From Massospora cicadina (Eukaryota > Entomophthoromycota > Entomophthoromycetes > Entomophthorales > Entomophthoraceae), in NCBI GenBank assembly GCA_022478985.1, contig JAKSZP010014544.1, forward strand, positions 124,001-188,000: DNA of 64,000 nucleotides. Reading direction: 5' to 3'. Of this stretch, positions 63,660 through 64,000 are shown piece after piece; the first letter of the stretch is position 1; the number at the start of each line of letters is the position of its first letter. The notes below the pieces were generated by a model. It had not been told where the DNA came from. It made no database searches and was given only the letters and a program-made list of their open reading frames with translations. A program made the position numbers and the translations under genes.

Positions 63660-64000
63660 AAATTTGACAATATTTTAAGCCTTTGTTTGAATTACTTTAA
63701 AAGTATGATTGGGAGCATCAAACTTGGCTCCAAGCATCTTCAGATGGTCCACCATCTGAGAGACCATTGTTTGAGTCACTAGCACTGCCACCATAATCTG
63801 ATGCAATTCTCAGTAGGGCCAAAGTTCTGACTGCATGGCTATGCGTGCATCAAAGTCACTTAACACTTGCTCCTGCCAAGATCTGAGATTCTTGGTAAAA
63901 ATGGTCAGCGAAACTAGCCAGAGTCTCATCTTTGAGGATTTGGATACCCATGAACTCTTGTTTATGATTCGCCATCCAAGTAGGGCTTCCAAACTCCAAC
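63660..64000 (-). pseudogene. gypsy-6 Gag capsid part
   Basis: Upstream of the knuckle, frames such as PSWMANHKQEFMGIQILKDE, SFADHFY and DHLKMLGAKFD look like a capsid with stops; 63810-63992 is open. Runs off the window. Confidence 0.5.

Larger units (their letters stand above)
61028..64000 (-). mobile_element. gypsy-6: gypsy-5-related element, internally deleted, runs off the window
   Basis: 3' LTR, PPT (61934-61950), region with 41-bp tandem repeats, integrase C-terminus, RT fragment, nucleocapsid and gag, in the minus orientation. The 5' LTR is outside the window. Pol is reduced: the RT fragment joins the integrase C-terminal part directly near 62890. Confidence 0.8.

Noticed and set aside
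1..64000. CRISPR array, rRNA or tRNA genes
   Set aside because: The tandem arrays found lack spacer structure, and no rRNA core or tRNA cloverleaf was recognised by eye; a tRNAscan run would be decisive.

Overview
The window is a eukaryotic, repeat-dominated region, most likely from a fungus with a large transposon-rich genome. The fungal call rests on chromodomain Ty3/gypsy elements, a LINE with an ORF1 / APE endonuclease / RT layout, and one intron-containing gene with a 37-nt intron and a TACTAAAC branch-like site. The lineage is not proven. No prokaryotic gene structure, rRNA, tRNA or CRISPR was recognised. Almost every recognisable coding segment belongs to a retrotransposon and carries a stop, frameshift or deletion.

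Layout. (1) 1-22250: an old, decayed LINE (LINE-X, + strand) holds three insertions: a full-length LINE (LINE-1, 245-6310, minus, 17-bp target duplication), a chromodomain Ty3/gypsy element (gypsy-1, 6395-12335, TSD GCAAC) and a related element (gypsy-2, 13942-22245), whose 3' LTR holds a 5'-truncated LINE-1 copy (20346-21798). (2) 22801-42064: gypsy-3 (minus; 622-bp LTRs) encodes a collagen-like Gag segment and a dUTPase-like domain between protease and RT. It is split by gypsy-5 (25132-32771, minus, TSD CCATA) and gypsy-4 (33916-38435, +, TSD AGGGC). Gypsy-5 has a long open stretch antisense to pol. (3) 42070-47323: AT-rich sequence with two ~240-bp SINE-like insertions, a near-perfect hairpin element, a possible Helitron 3' end, and the only host gene recognised, a DUF1764-family gene (44173-45630, several exons). 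(4) 47341-61027: five copies (C, A, B, E, D) of a retroelement that encodes only an ORF1-type protein (RNA-binding-like region, CCHC knuckle, conserved C-terminal domain), several with target-site duplications. (5) 61028-64000: a gypsy-5-related element (gypsy-6, minus), internally deleted.

The most unusual signal is a set of five ultra-short insertions (15, 19, 36, 29 and 18 bp). Each is just the extreme 3' end of LINE-1 plus its A-tail, and each sits between 13-17-bp perfect target-site duplications (28463, 44116, 48914, 50766, 51551). They look like target-primed reverse transcription that stopped almost immediately. The second theme is the ORF1-only family: it shares its 5' terminus with LINE-1, ends in a different 3' tail, and that tail is also carried by the SINE-like elements. 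This suggests a parasitic retroposon system using a LINE machinery not present in the window.
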